A DNA stretch of 64,000 nt from Planctomycetota bacterium (GCA_022705325.1 JAKJER010000024.1:27736-91735); one strand, 5' to 3'. Positions 26,357 through 36,275 are shown, counted from the stretch's first letter. Notes: a model not told the origin generated them from the letters alone. Numbers and translations are program-made.

Positions 26357-27004
26357 TTAGTCGAAGTACGGGTTGGGCTTCTCGTGTTCGCGGAAGAGGT
26401 TGACCACGCGGACGGCCATGTCCTCGGCCAGCTTGGTCGCCAGGACGGCCCCAAAGGACTCGTTGAAGTTGGCGGTGGCGGGGGTCTCGACGGGGGGCAC
26501 GGGGAAGCCGTTGGGACGGTCCTCTGGCCAGATCCGCCCGATCTTGGAGTCCACGATCTTGACCCGGGTGACGAACCGCCCCAGCCACAGCGGGCTGTCG
26601 TTGCTCTCGCGGAGCGAGAAATGGTCGACCTCGATGTACAGCACCAGCTCGGCCCCGAGTTTGCTGCCCACGTCCGGAATGGGCATCTGGTTGAAGCTCT
26701 GCATCGACGAGGCCAGGTCCAGCAGCTTGTCGGGGGTAATGACCTCCTTGGCCATCTTGTGCTGGACCAGCAACCGCCCCACCCGCTGGGCCAGATCCGT
26801 CTTCACAGCCTCGTAGGTGAGCGGATGGCGGATGTCGTCCACGAAGACCAGGATCTTCTTGTCCGCGGGCAGGTTGTAGAGCGGCTTGACCTTCTCCGGC
26901 GGGGCCATGACGGCGGCCATGTATTTGATGCCTTCACAACCGGCCCCCAGCAGCGCAGGGAGGCTCAGCAGGGCGATCTGGAGGATGCGACCGGGTGCGT
27001 TCAT
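26357..27004 (-). CDS. lipoprotein, paralogue of the upstream gene product
   Basis: A 215-residue lipoprotein with a lipobox GAGC (Cys23). The mature part has strand/helix alternation with KILVFVDDIRHPLTYEAVKTDLAQRV and LGAELVLYIEVDHFSLRES. The latter pattern, together with length and topology, recalls the CsgG/LpoB-like periplasmic fold, but I cannot assign a family. It overlaps the upstream lipoprotein gene (ATGA), and the two share the pattern GA-x3-LY-x5-(F/Y)S, so they look like diverged paralogues working together. Confidence 0.7.
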   Translation of the reverse strand: MNAPGRILQIALLSLPALLGAGCEGIKYMAAVMAPPEKVKPLYNLPADKKILVFVDDIRHPLTYEAVKTDLAQRVGRLLVQHKMAKEVITPDKLLDLASSMQSFNQMPIPDVGSKLGAELVLYIEVDHFSLRESNDSPLWLGRFVTRVKIVDSKIGRIWPEDRPNGFPVPPVETPATANFNESFGAVLATKLAEDMAVRVVNLFREHEKPNPYFD

Positions 27005-27642
27005 GATTTCTCGGGCACCTTGTGCTTGTAGAACTTCTTGACCACCAGGTCCGCCAGCAGGCGCTGGGTCTGGTAGGCGATTTCCTCATCGTTGGAAGCC
27101 GTCACCCCGACGGCCGTGTTCTGCGGGTACGAGACGTGGAACGTCTCCCTGCCCCAGACGCGGCACTGGGGTTCGTCGAGGGCGGCCTTGAACAGAGACA
27201 CGTCAGCCGTCGCCTGCCCGCGATAGAGATTGAGGCTGGAGGGCTCCATGGTGCTGTATTCGGAGAGGACCACGTACAGCAGGTAGTCCGCCCCGAGGGT
27301 CCGGGCCACCTGCGAGCGGGGCAGGGTCTCCCAGTTGGGTGTTTCATCCTGGAACTTCACCACCGTCCGCGGGTCGATGACGGACACCTGATGGAGGCGC
27401 TGTTTCATCTCCGTCCCCATCACCGACGCCAGGGCCAGGCGGACCAGCGGGTGGTCCACTTGCGTGGACTGGCTGGTGTAGATCACCACGGCCACCGTCG
27501 CGTCCGACAGGTCTTTGTACTCCGGCTCCACCGTCGTGGTGGGGTTCTCCGGGCTGAACAAGTAGACCAGGAACGACGCTTGCCCGCACCCGCCGACCAG
27601 GCCGGCCAGCAGCAACACCAGGATCGGAAGGATGTTCTTCAT
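27001..27642 (-). CDS. lipoprotein, first of a paralogous pair
   Basis: A 213-residue lipoprotein with lipobox VGGC (Cys19). The mature part contains ATVAVVIYTSQSTQVDHPLVR and LGADYLLYVVLSEYSTMEP, matching segments in the overlapping downstream gene. GAGG precedes the ATG. Periplasmic lipoproteins of this look often assist outer-membrane or transport complexes, but nothing in the neighbours identifies a partner. Family unknown. Confidence 0.7.
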   Translation of the reverse strand: MKNILPILVLLLAGLVGGCGQASFLVYLFSPENPTTTVEPEYKDLSDATVAVVIYTSQSTQVDHPLVRLALASVMGTEMKQRLHQVSVIDPRTVVKFQDETPNWETLPRSQVARTLGADYLLYVVLSEYSTMEPSSLNLYRGQATADVSLFKAALDEPQCRVWGRETFHVSYPQNTAVGVTASNDEEIAYQTQRLLADLVVKKFYKHKVPEKS

Positions 27643-27719
27643 ACCGCCTCAGCAGGAGGAATCTCGGACGCCCTACAGGGGACTATCGTACCCGCCGGCG
27701 GTGGGGAAACCCAAATAAA

Positions 27720-29396
27720 TCATCGCCTGACGGGGGGGGTGAGCTTTCGGCCCTTCAGGCCGGATTCGAACAGCAGCGCGATCTCCCGCTCCGTCAGGGC
27801 CCGCCCCCATATCCCCAACTCGTCCATCCGCCCGGCGAAGTTGGAGACGTACCCGCTGGCGATGGTCACGTCCGCCCGGGACGCCCGCGGCGGGAGGCTG
27901 AGGCGGTACCGGTCGGCCCGCTCCCCGTCGTAATACCACGTGCATCGCCGTTCGCGCAGGTCGCGGACCATGGCAAGGTGGGTCCATCGCCCCGCCGCCA
28001 GCGGCTTTCGCAACAGCAGGCCGACGTAGGGATCGGTGTCCTGGCCGCTGCTGCCATAGAAGTAGTGCACCGTCCCGTTCTCCTCCAGGGTGAAGGTGCC
28101 TTCCCCGCCGTAGCACTTGGCCAGCGGGTTGCGCCGCTCGCCCAGGGAGGAGGGCCTCAACCACATCGCGACGGTCATGCTCTCGCTGGTCTGGAGCGAG
28201 GGCGAGTTGCGGATGATGATGCAGTCGCTTCGCCCGTCGAACGAGAAGGCGTCGCCCGCCTGGCCCTTGGCCAGGCTCGTGCCGCGGATCACCCCGTGGT
28301 TGCCTTGCCCGCTGAGATCCCGCAGGAAGCTCCGGTCCCCCTGCTGCGTCACCTGCGAGGCCTCGAACCCCAGCAGCAGCACCGCCCCCGCCGGCACCCA
28401 GTTCGGCTCAGCCCCAAGTTTCTCCAACTCCGCCGACACCTGCGTCAGCGCCAGGCGGGCGCGATTGGCCAGATCCGGCGACGACGACGACTCCAGGTAG
28501 CGGGTGTAATAGTCCCGCGCGCGGGTCAGGGCGTTGATCTTGCCCCGTTCGTCGGCCGAGGCCGCCAGCTCCCGGTACCACTCGCCCAGCTCCAGCGCCA
28601 CCGGCGGGGCCAGCTCAGCCGGGGACTTGACCGCCAGCGGCACGTACGTTCGCATTTGCTCGCCCAGGTCGGCGTTCAGGTAGCGGGCCGCTTCCTGGGG
28701 TTGGTCCAGGCCCACCACCAACAGCCGCACCAGCGCCACCCGCGCGTCCAGGTCATGGGGGTCCTTTTCGATCTTGGCTTTCAGCGCCGCCGCCTGCACA
28801 GCCAGCATCCGTTGCTGATTGGCCTGTTGGATGCGGGCCTGGATCTCCTCGCGAAGGGCCGGCGGCTTGGGCCCGCCCCATCCCAGCGCCCGCACGAACG
28901 TCTTGTGCGCCTGGTCCCACCGGCCTAGTTTGCCCTGGAGGTCGCCCAGGGCCAGCAGTTCCTCCAGCACCTTCTGGGCCATCGCCGGCCGCTCCCGCCC
29001 GCCCAGCGAGCGGAACAGCACGATGTGGGCCTCCACCGCCCGCTCCAGGGCTTCTGCCGTCGGCGGGTCGTCCATCGCCAGCAACTGCTCCGCCGCCCGG
29101 GCGGCGGCGGCATGGCCCGGCTGGGCCTTGCTGCCCAGCTCGTGGGCCCGCTCCAGCATGTACCGCGCCAGGCCGGGCGTTTGCCTCGCCGCGGGCGAAG
29201 CCGCCAGGATCTTGGCAGCCAGTTCCGCGTCGTCCGCGGGCGAAGCCGTCTGGGACACCCGCTCCATGTCGCGCTTGAACAGCAGGTCGAACGCCGCGCG
29301 GGCATCCGAGGCGGGCTTGCTCGCCGGCCCGGCCGCGGGCGCCTGCGCCAGCGCCGTCGCCCCGGCCAACAAGATCACCATCGCGCCTGTCCGCAT
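27720..29396 (-). CDS. secreted LamG (concanavalin A-like) domain protein with helical repeats
   Basis: A 558-residue exported protein: signal peptide (~1-18), then about 300 residues of helices that look TPR-like (for example LLALGDLQGKLGRWDQAHKTFVRALGWGG). A C-terminal LamG/Laminin_G_3 domain spans ~340-540 (FEASQV..DLSGQGNHGV, SMTVAMWLRPSS, GRMDELGIWGRALTEREI). LamG domains bind glycans or proteins at the cell surface and are very frequent in Planctomycetota. AGAGGTGA precedes the ATG. The last residues are basic. Confidence 0.8.
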   Translation of the reverse strand: MRTGAMVILLAGATALAQAPAAGPASKPASDARAAFDLLFKRDMERVSQTASPADDAELAAKILAASPAARQTPGLARYMLERAHELGSKAQPGHAAAARAAEQLLAMDDPPTAEALERAVEAHIVLFRSLGGRERPAMAQKVLEELLALGDLQGKLGRWDQAHKTFVRALGWGGPKPPALREEIQARIQQANQQRMLAVQAAALKAKIEKDPHDLDARVALVRLLVVGLDQPQEAARYLNADLGEQMRTYVPLAVKSPAELAPPVALELGEWYRELAASADERGKINALTRARDYYTRYLESSSSPDLANRARLALTQVSAELEKLGAEPNWVPAGAVLLLGFEASQVTQQGDRSFLRDLSGQGNHGVIRGTSLAKGQAGDAFSFDGRSDCIIIRNSPSLQTSESMTVAMWLRPSSLGERRNPLAKCYGGEGTFTLEENGTVHYFYGSSGQDTDPYVGLLLRKPLAAGRWTHLAMVRDLRERRCTWYYDGERADRYRLSLPPRASRADVTIASGYVSNFAGRMDELGIWGRALTEREIALLFESGLKGRKLTPPVRR

Positions 29397-29479
29397 GAGT
29401 CACCTCTGTGTCCAGTGTACAACCAAATCGCGAGAAATCGAAACCTTGCTGACGACTATCCCCGCGGTGAACGTATCAC

Positions 29480-29485
29480 TACAAT
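29480..29485 (+). promoter_or_regulatory. TACAAT -10 candidate before the kinase-like gene
   Basis: TACAAT lies about 94 bases before the GTG chosen as start. If used, transcription begins near 29492, which rules out the upstream GTG at 29489 as a practical start codon. Confidence 0.3.
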
Positions 29486-29578
29486 GGGGTGCGGCTGCCT
29501 GGCGGCAGCCCTGATTCACTGAAACAACCAGGCCGCCGGGTCTGTCCGGTTCCCGGCTGCGGGCTGCTGAGTACGACC

Positions 29579-31255
29579 GTGAATGACATCCTGGCCAAAC
29601 TCGACGCGCTGCCGTCGTTGCGGGTGATGGACGTAGAGTACGTCCACGTGGCGATGGACAACGGCGACGACCTGTACGTGACCGCGCTGGGCCTGCCGTG
29701 GCTGGCCCAGCTCCTGCCCGGCAACTACTGGACCGACGCCGCCTGGTTCGCCGCCCACAACCAGCGCCTGAGCGGCACGAGCACGCTGTATCGTATCCAG
29801 ACCAAGCCCGTGGGCGGGCGGCCCAGGGACATCGTGCTCAAGTGGAACCGCATGGGCCAGGACATCCCCGGCGAGACCCAGGTCCATGAGTTGGAGGGGG
29901 CGGAGTTCAACAGCCCCTTCGAGGAGTTCGCCCTGGTCTTCGAGCTGCGCCGGGCCGCTCGGCGTTCATCTCAGCCGGTGCGGACGCACAAGCCGCTGGC
30001 GATCTATGTCCCGGCCGGCCACGTCGAGATGGACCGTCTGGGGCGCAAGGCGTACAAGTTCGACGCCAAGCTGGACAGCCACACCGAGATCGAACTCCAC
30101 GCCAACCGCAACTACGCGGTCATCTACGAGTGGATCAAGGGCCTGGACGCCCTGCAGGCCATCCGCCAGGGCCTGCTGACCAAGGAGGACCTGCCCGCCC
30201 TGATCGCCCGGGCGGATGACGAGATGCGCCGCGCGGGCTTCCGCGTCCGCGACAGCAAGGCCCAGCACATCATCCTCCGCCGCAGCGCCGCGGGCGACCT
30301 GGCCCGCGACCGCGGCGGGCAAGCCCTGTACGCGACGGTCGACTTCGAGCTGCTCGAGCGCACGCCCGAGCACGAAGCCGCCCGCCGGGCGGCCAAGCGA
30401 CAGGCCTACCTCATCCGCCAGGCCCGGCGCTTCGAGGCCAGCGAGGAAATGCCCCCCAACCTCAAGCTGGTCAACGTCATGGGCGTCGACTACGTCTACG
30501 GGCGGACCGACTCCACCAGCGGCGCCCTCTGGGTGGTCGGGCGAGACCCCTCCCTGTTCGACTACTTCCTGCCCGAAAACTGGCGCCGCACCCCCCGCAC
30601 CAAGCTCTCGGTGATCAACCAGATCTACGACACCCGCACCAAGGACAACGTCCACCTGGTCTGGAAGGTCTGCCGCGTCGGCGAACAGCCCGACATGGAC
30701 CCCTTCAAGCCCGACGAAAAACGCATCCTCGAGTACGGCTACAACAGCCCCTTCGAGGAAATCGCCCTCAACCAGGAACTGGCCCGCAAGGGAATCGCCG
30801 TCACCTACCCCCGCGCCATCTACATGACCGGCAGCCGCTCCCGCATGAGCGAAACCCTCAGCGATCCCAGCCGCTACCGCTCCCACGCCCACTTGCTCAT
30901 GCCCGACGGGCTGCCTGTGCTCCGGCCCGGGCATGACTACATGCTCATCTGGGGATACTGGAACGGGCCCGACGAGCTGCTGGCCGAGAAGGACGAGGAA
31001 TACTACGTCAGCCTCAGCGCCCTCCAGGCCTACCGCCAGGGCGTTATCTCCGAGCAGGACTACCTCCGCATCGTGGAGGTCAGCCGAAGCCGCCTGCACT
31101 CGGTCGGCGTGGAAGACCTCAACCTCCGCGGCAACCATCTGCTGCTGGCCCTGGACGCCCACGATCACCTCCTGCTGGATGAGGCCGGCCTGCCCCAGAT
31201 CCGCATTTGCAGCTTCGAGCTGCTGCGGCGAACGACCGCCAAGCCGATCTACTGA
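29579..31255 (+). CDS. internally duplicated kinase-fold-like protein of unknown function
   Basis: A 558-residue cytoplasmic protein made of two similar halves (~20-262 and ~296-552). Matching pieces include EFNSPFEEFALVFEL / GYNSPFEEIALNQEL, the NYAVIYEWIKGLDAL / DYMLIWGYWNGPDEL pair, ALQAIRQGLLTKED / ALQAYRQGVISEQD and DFELLERT / SFELLRRT. Each half reads like a diverged protein-kinase fold: a VLKW or VWKV strand with Lys (88, 363), an EE helix, a RDSKAQHIIL or VEDLNLRGNHLLL loop, and DFEL or SFEL where DFG would be. Key catalytic residues are partly lost. I choose GTG 29579; the frame is open from 29489. The kinase relation is my inference. Confidence 0.65.
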   Translation: MNDILAKLDALPSLRVMDVEYVHVAMDNGDDLYVTALGLPWLAQLLPGNYWTDAAWFAAHNQRLSGTSTLYRIQTKPVGGRPRDIVLKWNRMGQDIPGETQVHELEGAEFNSPFEEFALVFELRRAARRSSQPVRTHKPLAIYVPAGHVEMDRLGRKAYKFDAKLDSHTEIELHANRNYAVIYEWIKGLDALQAIRQGLLTKEDLPALIARADDEMRRAGFRVRDSKAQHIILRRSAAGDLARDRGGQALYATVDFELLERTPEHEAARRAAKRQAYLIRQARRFEASEEMPPNLKLVNVMGVDYVYGRTDSTSGALWVVGRDPSLFDYFLPENWRRTPRTKLSVINQIYDTRTKDNVHLVWKVCRVGEQPDMDPFKPDEKRILEYGYNSPFEEIALNQELARKGIAVTYPRAIYMTGSRSRMSETLSDPSRYRSHAHLLMPDGLPVLRPGHDYMLIWGYWNGPDELLAEKDEEYYVSLSALQAYRQGVISEQDYLRIVEVSRSRLHSVGVEDLNLRGNHLLLALDAHDHLLLDEAGLPQIRICSFELLRRTTAKPIY

Positions 31256-31301
31256 CCTCCCGCCCCAGCCGGAGAAGGCTTGTCCAGCCGCGACGCCGTT
31301 C

Positions 31302-31307
31302 TACAAT
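31302..31307 (+). promoter_or_regulatory. TACAAT -10 candidate of the DUF5107-TPR gene
   Basis: TACAAT lies 43 bases before ATG 31351, in the 95-bp gap after the kinase-like gene. It predicts a leader of about 37 bases that includes the GAGG ribosome site. Confidence 0.35.
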
Positions 31308-31350
31308 AGAGCCTCGATCGATCACCCGCTGCGGAGAAATGAGGTCCACT

Positions 31351-34300
31351 ATGAATTCACGCCTCGTCTCTGTCGTGCTTGCGGCTGTCCTGCTCCCGGC
31401 TTGCGCATCGGCCGACAACAAGCCCGCGACCGTCCGTGAGTATTCCAAGACCTTCCGCACGTATCCGTTCGGCGACCCGGACCCGGTGCCGCGGCTGGGC
31501 GCAAAGGGGCAGGCGATCTACCCGTACTTCCGCTTCGACGGCTTTGCCCACAAGCCGGTGGACAAGGCCTGGAAGGTTGTCGAGCTGGAGAACGACTACC
31601 TGCGGCTGATGATCCTGCCGGAGGTCGGCGGGAAGATCTGGGCGGCCTTCGAGAAGTCCACGGGCAAGAGCTTCGTCTACTACAACCACGTGGTCAAGTT
31701 CCGCGACATCGCGATGCGGGGTCCGTGGACCAGCGGCGGGGTGGAGGCCAACTACGGCATCGTCGGGCACACGCCCAACTGCGCCACGCCGGTGGACTAC
31801 CTGGTGCGGACCGGCGACGACGGCAGCGCGTCGTGCGTGATCGGCTGCCTGGACCTGCTCACGCGGACGCCCTGGCGGCTGGAGATCCGCCTGGAGAAAG
31901 ACAAGGCGTACTTCACCACGCGCTCGTTCTGGTTCAACCCCACGCCGCTGGAACAGCCCTACTACTCGTGGATGAACGTCGGGATCAAGGCCGCCAACGA
32001 CCTGGAGTTCATCTATCCGGGCACGAGCTTCCTCGGGCACGACGGCGAGCACGGCGGCTGGCCGGTCAACCGCCGCAACAACAAGGACGTGTTCCGGTAC
32101 AAGAATAACGACTTCGGCCAGTACAAGTCGTACCATGTCTTCGGGCGCTACACCGACTTCTTCGGCGCGTACTACCACGACGAGGACTTCGGCATGGGCC
32201 GCTATTCGACCCACGACGACAAGCCGGGCAAGAAGATCTGGATCTGGGGGCTCTCGCGCCAGGGCATGATCTGGGAGCAGCTCCTGACGGACAGCGACGG
32301 GCAGTACGTCGAGGTGCAGTCCGGGCGGCTGTTCAACCAGACGGTGGACGGCTCGACGTTCACGCCGTTCAAGCATCGCGGCTTCGCACCCGGCTCCGCC
32401 GACACGTGGACGGAATACTGGTTCCCCATCAAGGGGACCAAGGGGCTCGTGCACGCCAGCCTGTACGGCGCGCTGAACCTGAAGCAGGAGGGCGGCAAGC
32501 TCAAGATCGCCTTCTGCCCGCTCCAACCGACCCGCGACAGGCTGGAAGTGCGCGATGGCGACGAGATGATCTACTCCAAACAACTCACCTTGCAGCCGAT
32601 GGAGGTGTTCGAGGATTCGCTGGAGATCAAGTCGGTCCCGAAGACGCTCAAGGCTGCGCTGGGCGGCCACAAGCTGAGCTACGACTCGGACCCGAAGGCG
32701 ACGGAATTGTCGCGCCCTCTGGACTCGCCGCCGAAATTCGATTGGAACGGCGTGTACGGCCTGTACCTCCAGGGCAAGGAACACATCCGCGGGCGACGAT
32801 ACCCTGCCGCCCAGGCCAAGCTCGAAGAGTGTCTCAAGAAGGACCCGCACTTCCTGCCGGCGTTGTCGGAAATGGCCTTGCTGATGTATCGATTCATGGA
32901 CTATGCCAAGGCCGACGAGTACGCCGCCAAGGCGCTGAGCATCGATACGTACGACCCCGCCGCCAACTTCGCCCGCGGCCTGGCGTGTCAGGAACTCGGG
33001 CGAATGGCGGACGCCAGGGACGGGCTGGATATCGCTGCCGCCTCCATCGAGTACCGCAGCGCCGCCTACTCGGAGTTGGCCGACCTCTACATGCGAGAGA
33101 AGGACTACGACCGGGCCGACCACTACGCCCGCAAGGCCCTGGACTACAATCGTTTCAACCTCAACGCGCTGGAGGTGCAGGCCATCGCCGCCCGCCTGCG
33201 AAACCAGAGGGAGCAGGCGGCCTCCGTGCTGGACAAGATGCTGGCGATCGACCCGCTCAACCACTTCGCCCTGTTCGAGAAGCACCTGGCCGGCAAGCTA
33301 TCGGTTGAGCAGTTCAAAGACTCCATCCGCAACGAAATGCCGGACCAGACGTATCTCGAGTTGGCCATCCGTTACAGCACCCTCGCGCGGCTGGAAGAGG
33401 CCGGGCGCGTTCTGGCCCTGGCGCCCCGAACGCCCGAGATCGCCTGCTGGCAGGCGTGGCTGGCCCATCGCTCCGGCCAGAAGAAAGAGGCCGACGCCTT
33501 GCTCAAGGAGGCCGACAGCCTCTCGCCCGCAATGGCCTTCCCCTTCCGGCCGGAGTCGGCGCAGGCGCTCCGGTGGGCCATCACGCGGACCCAAAGCTGG
33601 AAACCGCGATACTTCCTCGCCCTGATCTGGTGGAACTGCAACAACCCGGACAAGGCCCGCGAGTTGTTCGGCGAGTGCGGCGACCGGCCGGACTTCGCGC
33701 CGTTCTACGTCGTTCGCGCCAGGCTGCTGCCGCAGAACGCGGAAGCGGACCTCAAGAAGGCGATCAGTATCGACCGCCAGTGGCGCTACGGGTACGCCCT
33801 GGCGGCGCATTACCTGTCGGCCGGGCGGGCGAAGGACGCCGCCGCGACGGCGGGCGAGTTCCTCAAGCAATCGCCCGACAATTACGTCCTGGGCCTGCTG
33901 TACGCCAAGGCGCTCCTGCGGGCGGGCGAGCTGGCCCAGTGCGACCTGCTCCTGCGGGCCATCAACGTCCTGCCCAACGAGGGCGCCGTCGAGGGCCGGC
34001 TGATCTACAAGGAATGCCAGCTCCTCCTGGCCGTCAGTTGCATGAAGAACCAGTGGTACGACAAGGCCCTGGGGCGGATCGCCGCCAGCCGCCTCTGGCC
34101 GGAGAATCTCGGCGTGGGCAAGCCGTACCCCGAGGACGTCGACGAGCGCCTGGAGGACTTCCTCCAGGCGGCCTGCCTGGACAAGCTGGGCAAGAAGGAC
34201 CAGGCCGCCGCCCTCCGCGAGAAGATGCTGAAGTCCATTCCGCCGGCGGACGCCTCGCCCACCAACGCCCTCGTGCTGGCCCTGACGCACAAGATAACCG

Positions 34301-34458
34301 GCGGGCCCAAGGCCCCCGCCGCCGCGGTGCTGGAGAAACTCGGTGACACCCCGCTGGGGCGCTGGTGCCGCGACGCCTGCGCCGCCGCGCTCCGCCCGCC
34401 CCCCGCCACCGCCGACGAGAACGCCCGCGTCCTCTACCACTACCTGCGCGATCAATAG
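31351..34458 (+). CDS. secreted DUF5107 / TPR protein
   Basis: A 1035-residue exported protein. A signal peptide (~1-20, cleavage near CASA-D) precedes a DUF5107-like beta domain (~45-390) with VVELENDYLRLMILPEVGGKIW, a pattern that resembles carbohydrate mutarotase-like folds. From ~475 onwards come many TPR-type helical repeats (for example YAKADEYAAKALSIDTYDP and YDRADHYARKALDYN). Planctomycete and Bacteroidota members often sit near sugar-degrading genes and are thought to bind or process glycans. GAGG precedes ATG 31351; ATG 31339 is an alternative four codons earlier. Confidence 0.85.
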   Translation: MNSRLVSVVLAAVLLPACASADNKPATVREYSKTFRTYPFGDPDPVPRLGAKGQAIYPYFRFDGFAHKPVDKAWKVVELENDYLRLMILPEVGGKIWAAFEKSTGKSFVYYNHVVKFRDIAMRGPWTSGGVEANYGIVGHTPNCATPVDYLVRTGDDGSASCVIGCLDLLTRTPWRLEIRLEKDKAYFTTRSFWFNPTPLEQPYYSWMNVGIKAANDLEFIYPGTSFLGHDGEHGGWPVNRRNNKDVFRYKNNDFGQYKSYHVFGRYTDFFGAYYHDEDFGMGRYSTHDDKPGKKIWIWGLSRQGMIWEQLLTDSDGQYVEVQSGRLFNQTVDGSTFTPFKHRGFAPGSADTWTEYWFPIKGTKGLVHASLYGALNLKQEGGKLKIAFCPLQPTRDRLEVRDGDEMIYSKQLTLQPMEVFEDSLEIKSVPKTLKAALGGHKLSYDSDPKATELSRPLDSPPKFDWNGVYGLYLQGKEHIRGRRYPAAQAKLEECLKKDPHFLPALSEMALLMYRFMDYAKADEYAAKALSIDTYDPAANFARGLACQELGRMADARDGLDIAAASIEYRSAAYSELADLYMREKDYDRADHYARKALDYNRFNLNALEVQAIAARLRNQREQAASVLDKMLAIDPLNHFALFEKHLAGKLSVEQFKDSIRNEMPDQTYLELAIRYSTLARLEEAGRVLALAPRTPEIACWQAWLAHRSGQKKEADALLKEADSLSPAMAFPFRPESAQALRWAITRTQSWKPRYFLALIWWNCNNPDKARELFGECGDRPDFAPFYVVRARLLPQNAEADLKKAISIDRQWRYGYALAAHYLSAGRAKDAAATAGEFLKQSPDNYVLGLLYAKALLRAGELAQCDLLLRAINVLPNEGAVEGRLIYKECQLLLAVSCMKNQWYDKALGRIAASRLWPENLGVGKPYPEDVDERLEDFLQAACLDKLGKKDQAAALREKMLKSIPPADASPTNALVLALTHKITGGPKAPAAAVLEKLGDTPLGRWCRDACAAALRPPPATADENARVLYHYLRDQ

Positions 34459-34538
34459 ACAATCCCCCCCGAAGAACAGTATCATGAGTGCTGACGCGAC
34501 CGGCGGCGCAACACCGGGCGCGGGAGAGGACGAACGCA

Positions 34539-36275
34539 ATGTCTCTGGCCATTCTGATGATCGCGACGGTGGTGTTTTTCGTGCTCGGATACCGGATGTA
34601 CGGATCGTTCCTGGACCGCAAGTTCCAGATCCTCCCCGAGCGGGAGACGCCCGCCAAAACCGAGTACGACGGCGTGGACTACGTGCCCACCAAGCCGCTG
34701 GTCCTGTTCGGGCATCATTTCAGTTCCATCGCCGGCGCTGGCCCCATCGTCGGGCCGGTCATCGCGGCCCTGGCCTTCGGCTGGGCGCCCGCCCTGGTCT
34801 GGATCCTCGTCGGCTCGGTCTTCGTCGGCGGGATGCACGACTACGCCTCGCTCATCGCCAGCATCCGCCACCGCGCTCGTTCCATCGGCCAGGTCTGCCG
34901 CCAGTATCTCAGCCCCAGCACCTACTACATGCTGCTGGTGTTCACCTGGGTGGCGATGATCTACGTCATCATCGTCTTCCTGGACCTGACAGCCGCCAGC
35001 TTCGTGCCCGCCCTGGAGAGCCGCGCCGAGCAGGGCGGGGCCGTTGCCACCTCCTCGCTGCTGTACATCACGCTGGCGGTCCTGTTCGGGCTGACGGTGT
35101 ATCGCTTCAAGATCTCGCTGGGCACGGGATCGCTCATCTTCGTGCCCCTGGTCTTCGCCGCCCTGTGGGTGGGCCTGAAGTTCCCCCTCACCGCCGACAT
35201 GATGCCCGCCATCGCCGGCTCGCCCAAGACCACCTGGAGCCTCATCCTCCTGGGCTACTGCGCGGTGGCCTCCATCCTGCCGGTGTGGCTGCTGCTCCAG
35301 CCGCGGGACTACCTGTCGGCCTACCTGCTGTTCGCCAGCCTGGCCGGCGGGGTGATCGGGGCGATCGTGTCCGGCTTCACCGGGCACGTCACCGTGGCCT
35401 ACCCGGCGTTCGTCGCCTGGGAGAACGCCAACCTGGGCATGCTCTACCCAGCCTTGTTCATCACGGTGGCCTGCGGGGCCATCAGCGGGTTCCATTCCAT
35501 GGTGGCCTCGGGCACGACCTCCAAGCAGCTCGACAACGAACGGTCGGCCCGTCCGGTAGCCTACGGGGGCATGTTGACCGAGGGCGTGCTGGCCGTGGTG
35601 GCCCTGGGGGCGGTAATGATCCTGACCCAGAGGCCCCCGGCCAACCAGTCGCCCGTGGCGACTTTCTCGCTGGGGTTGGGGCGATTCATGTCGGTCTTCG
35701 GCCTGCCCCCGGATGTGGCGACCACTTTCGGCCTGCTGGCCGTCAGCACGTTCCTGCTGACCACGCTGGATACGTGCACGCGCCTGGCGCGGTTCATCTT
35801 CGAGGAATTGGCCGGGATGCGCGGCTGGGCGGGCCGGCTGATCGGCACGGCGGCGACGCTGGCCCTGCCGGCGATCATGATCTTCGTGACGCTGACCGGC
35901 CCGGGCGGCAAGCCCATCCCCGCGTGGAAGGCCATCTGGCCCGCCTTCGGCGCGACCAACCAGTTGCTGGCGGCGATGGCCCTGCTGGTGGTCTTCGCCT
36001 GGCTGCGACACGAAGGGCGAAAGGCCCTCTTTGTCCTCATCCCCATGCTCTTCATGTTCGTGACCACGCTGGTAGCCCTGGTGCAGTTGGTGTGGCAAAA
36101 CCTCCTGGGCGACGGCAGCCGGTTCGTGGGCGGCGTGAGCCTGGGCTTGCTGGTCCTGGGCGTGGCCGTGCTGGGCGGCTCGATCCTGCGCCTCCGCGCC
36201 ACCAAGCCCGGCGCGGCGCTGACGGCGGCGGAGCAGGTTGTCGCCAAGGCCGATGGCGAGCAGGCGCCTCACTGA
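34539..36275 (+). CDS. cstA: CstA family carbon starvation / peptide-pyruvate transporter
   Basis: A 578-residue polytopic membrane protein with about 14-16 helices. CstA signatures are clear: HHFSSIAGAGPIVGPVIA near residue 60, the VGGMHDYASL segment, and CGAISGFHSMVASGTTSKQL in the middle. Members take up peptides or pyruvate, often during carbon limitation. ATG 34539 has GAGAGGA about ten bases upstream. It follows the DUF5107 gene by 80 bp and converges with the HEPN gene. Confidence 0.92.
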   Translation: MSLAILMIATVVFFVLGYRMYGSFLDRKFQILPERETPAKTEYDGVDYVPTKPLVLFGHHFSSIAGAGPIVGPVIAALAFGWAPALVWILVGSVFVGGMHDYASLIASIRHRARSIGQVCRQYLSPSTYYMLLVFTWVAMIYVIIVFLDLTAASFVPALESRAEQGGAVATSSLLYITLAVLFGLTVYRFKISLGTGSLIFVPLVFAALWVGLKFPLTADMMPAIAGSPKTTWSLILLGYCAVASILPVWLLLQPRDYLSAYLLFASLAGGVIGAIVSGFTGHVTVAYPAFVAWENANLGMLYPALFITVACGAISGFHSMVASGTTSKQLDNERSARPVAYGGMLTEGVLAVVALGAVMILTQRPPANQSPVATFSLGLGRFMSVFGLPPDVATTFGLLAVSTFLLTTLDTCTRLARFIFEELAGMRGWAGRLIGTAATLALPAIMIFVTLTGPGGKPIPAWKAIWPAFGATNQLLAAMALLVVFAWLRHEGRKALFVLIPMLFMFVTTLVALVQLVWQNLLGDGSRFVGGVSLGLLVLGVAVLGGSILRLRATKPGAALTAAEQVVAKADGEQAPH

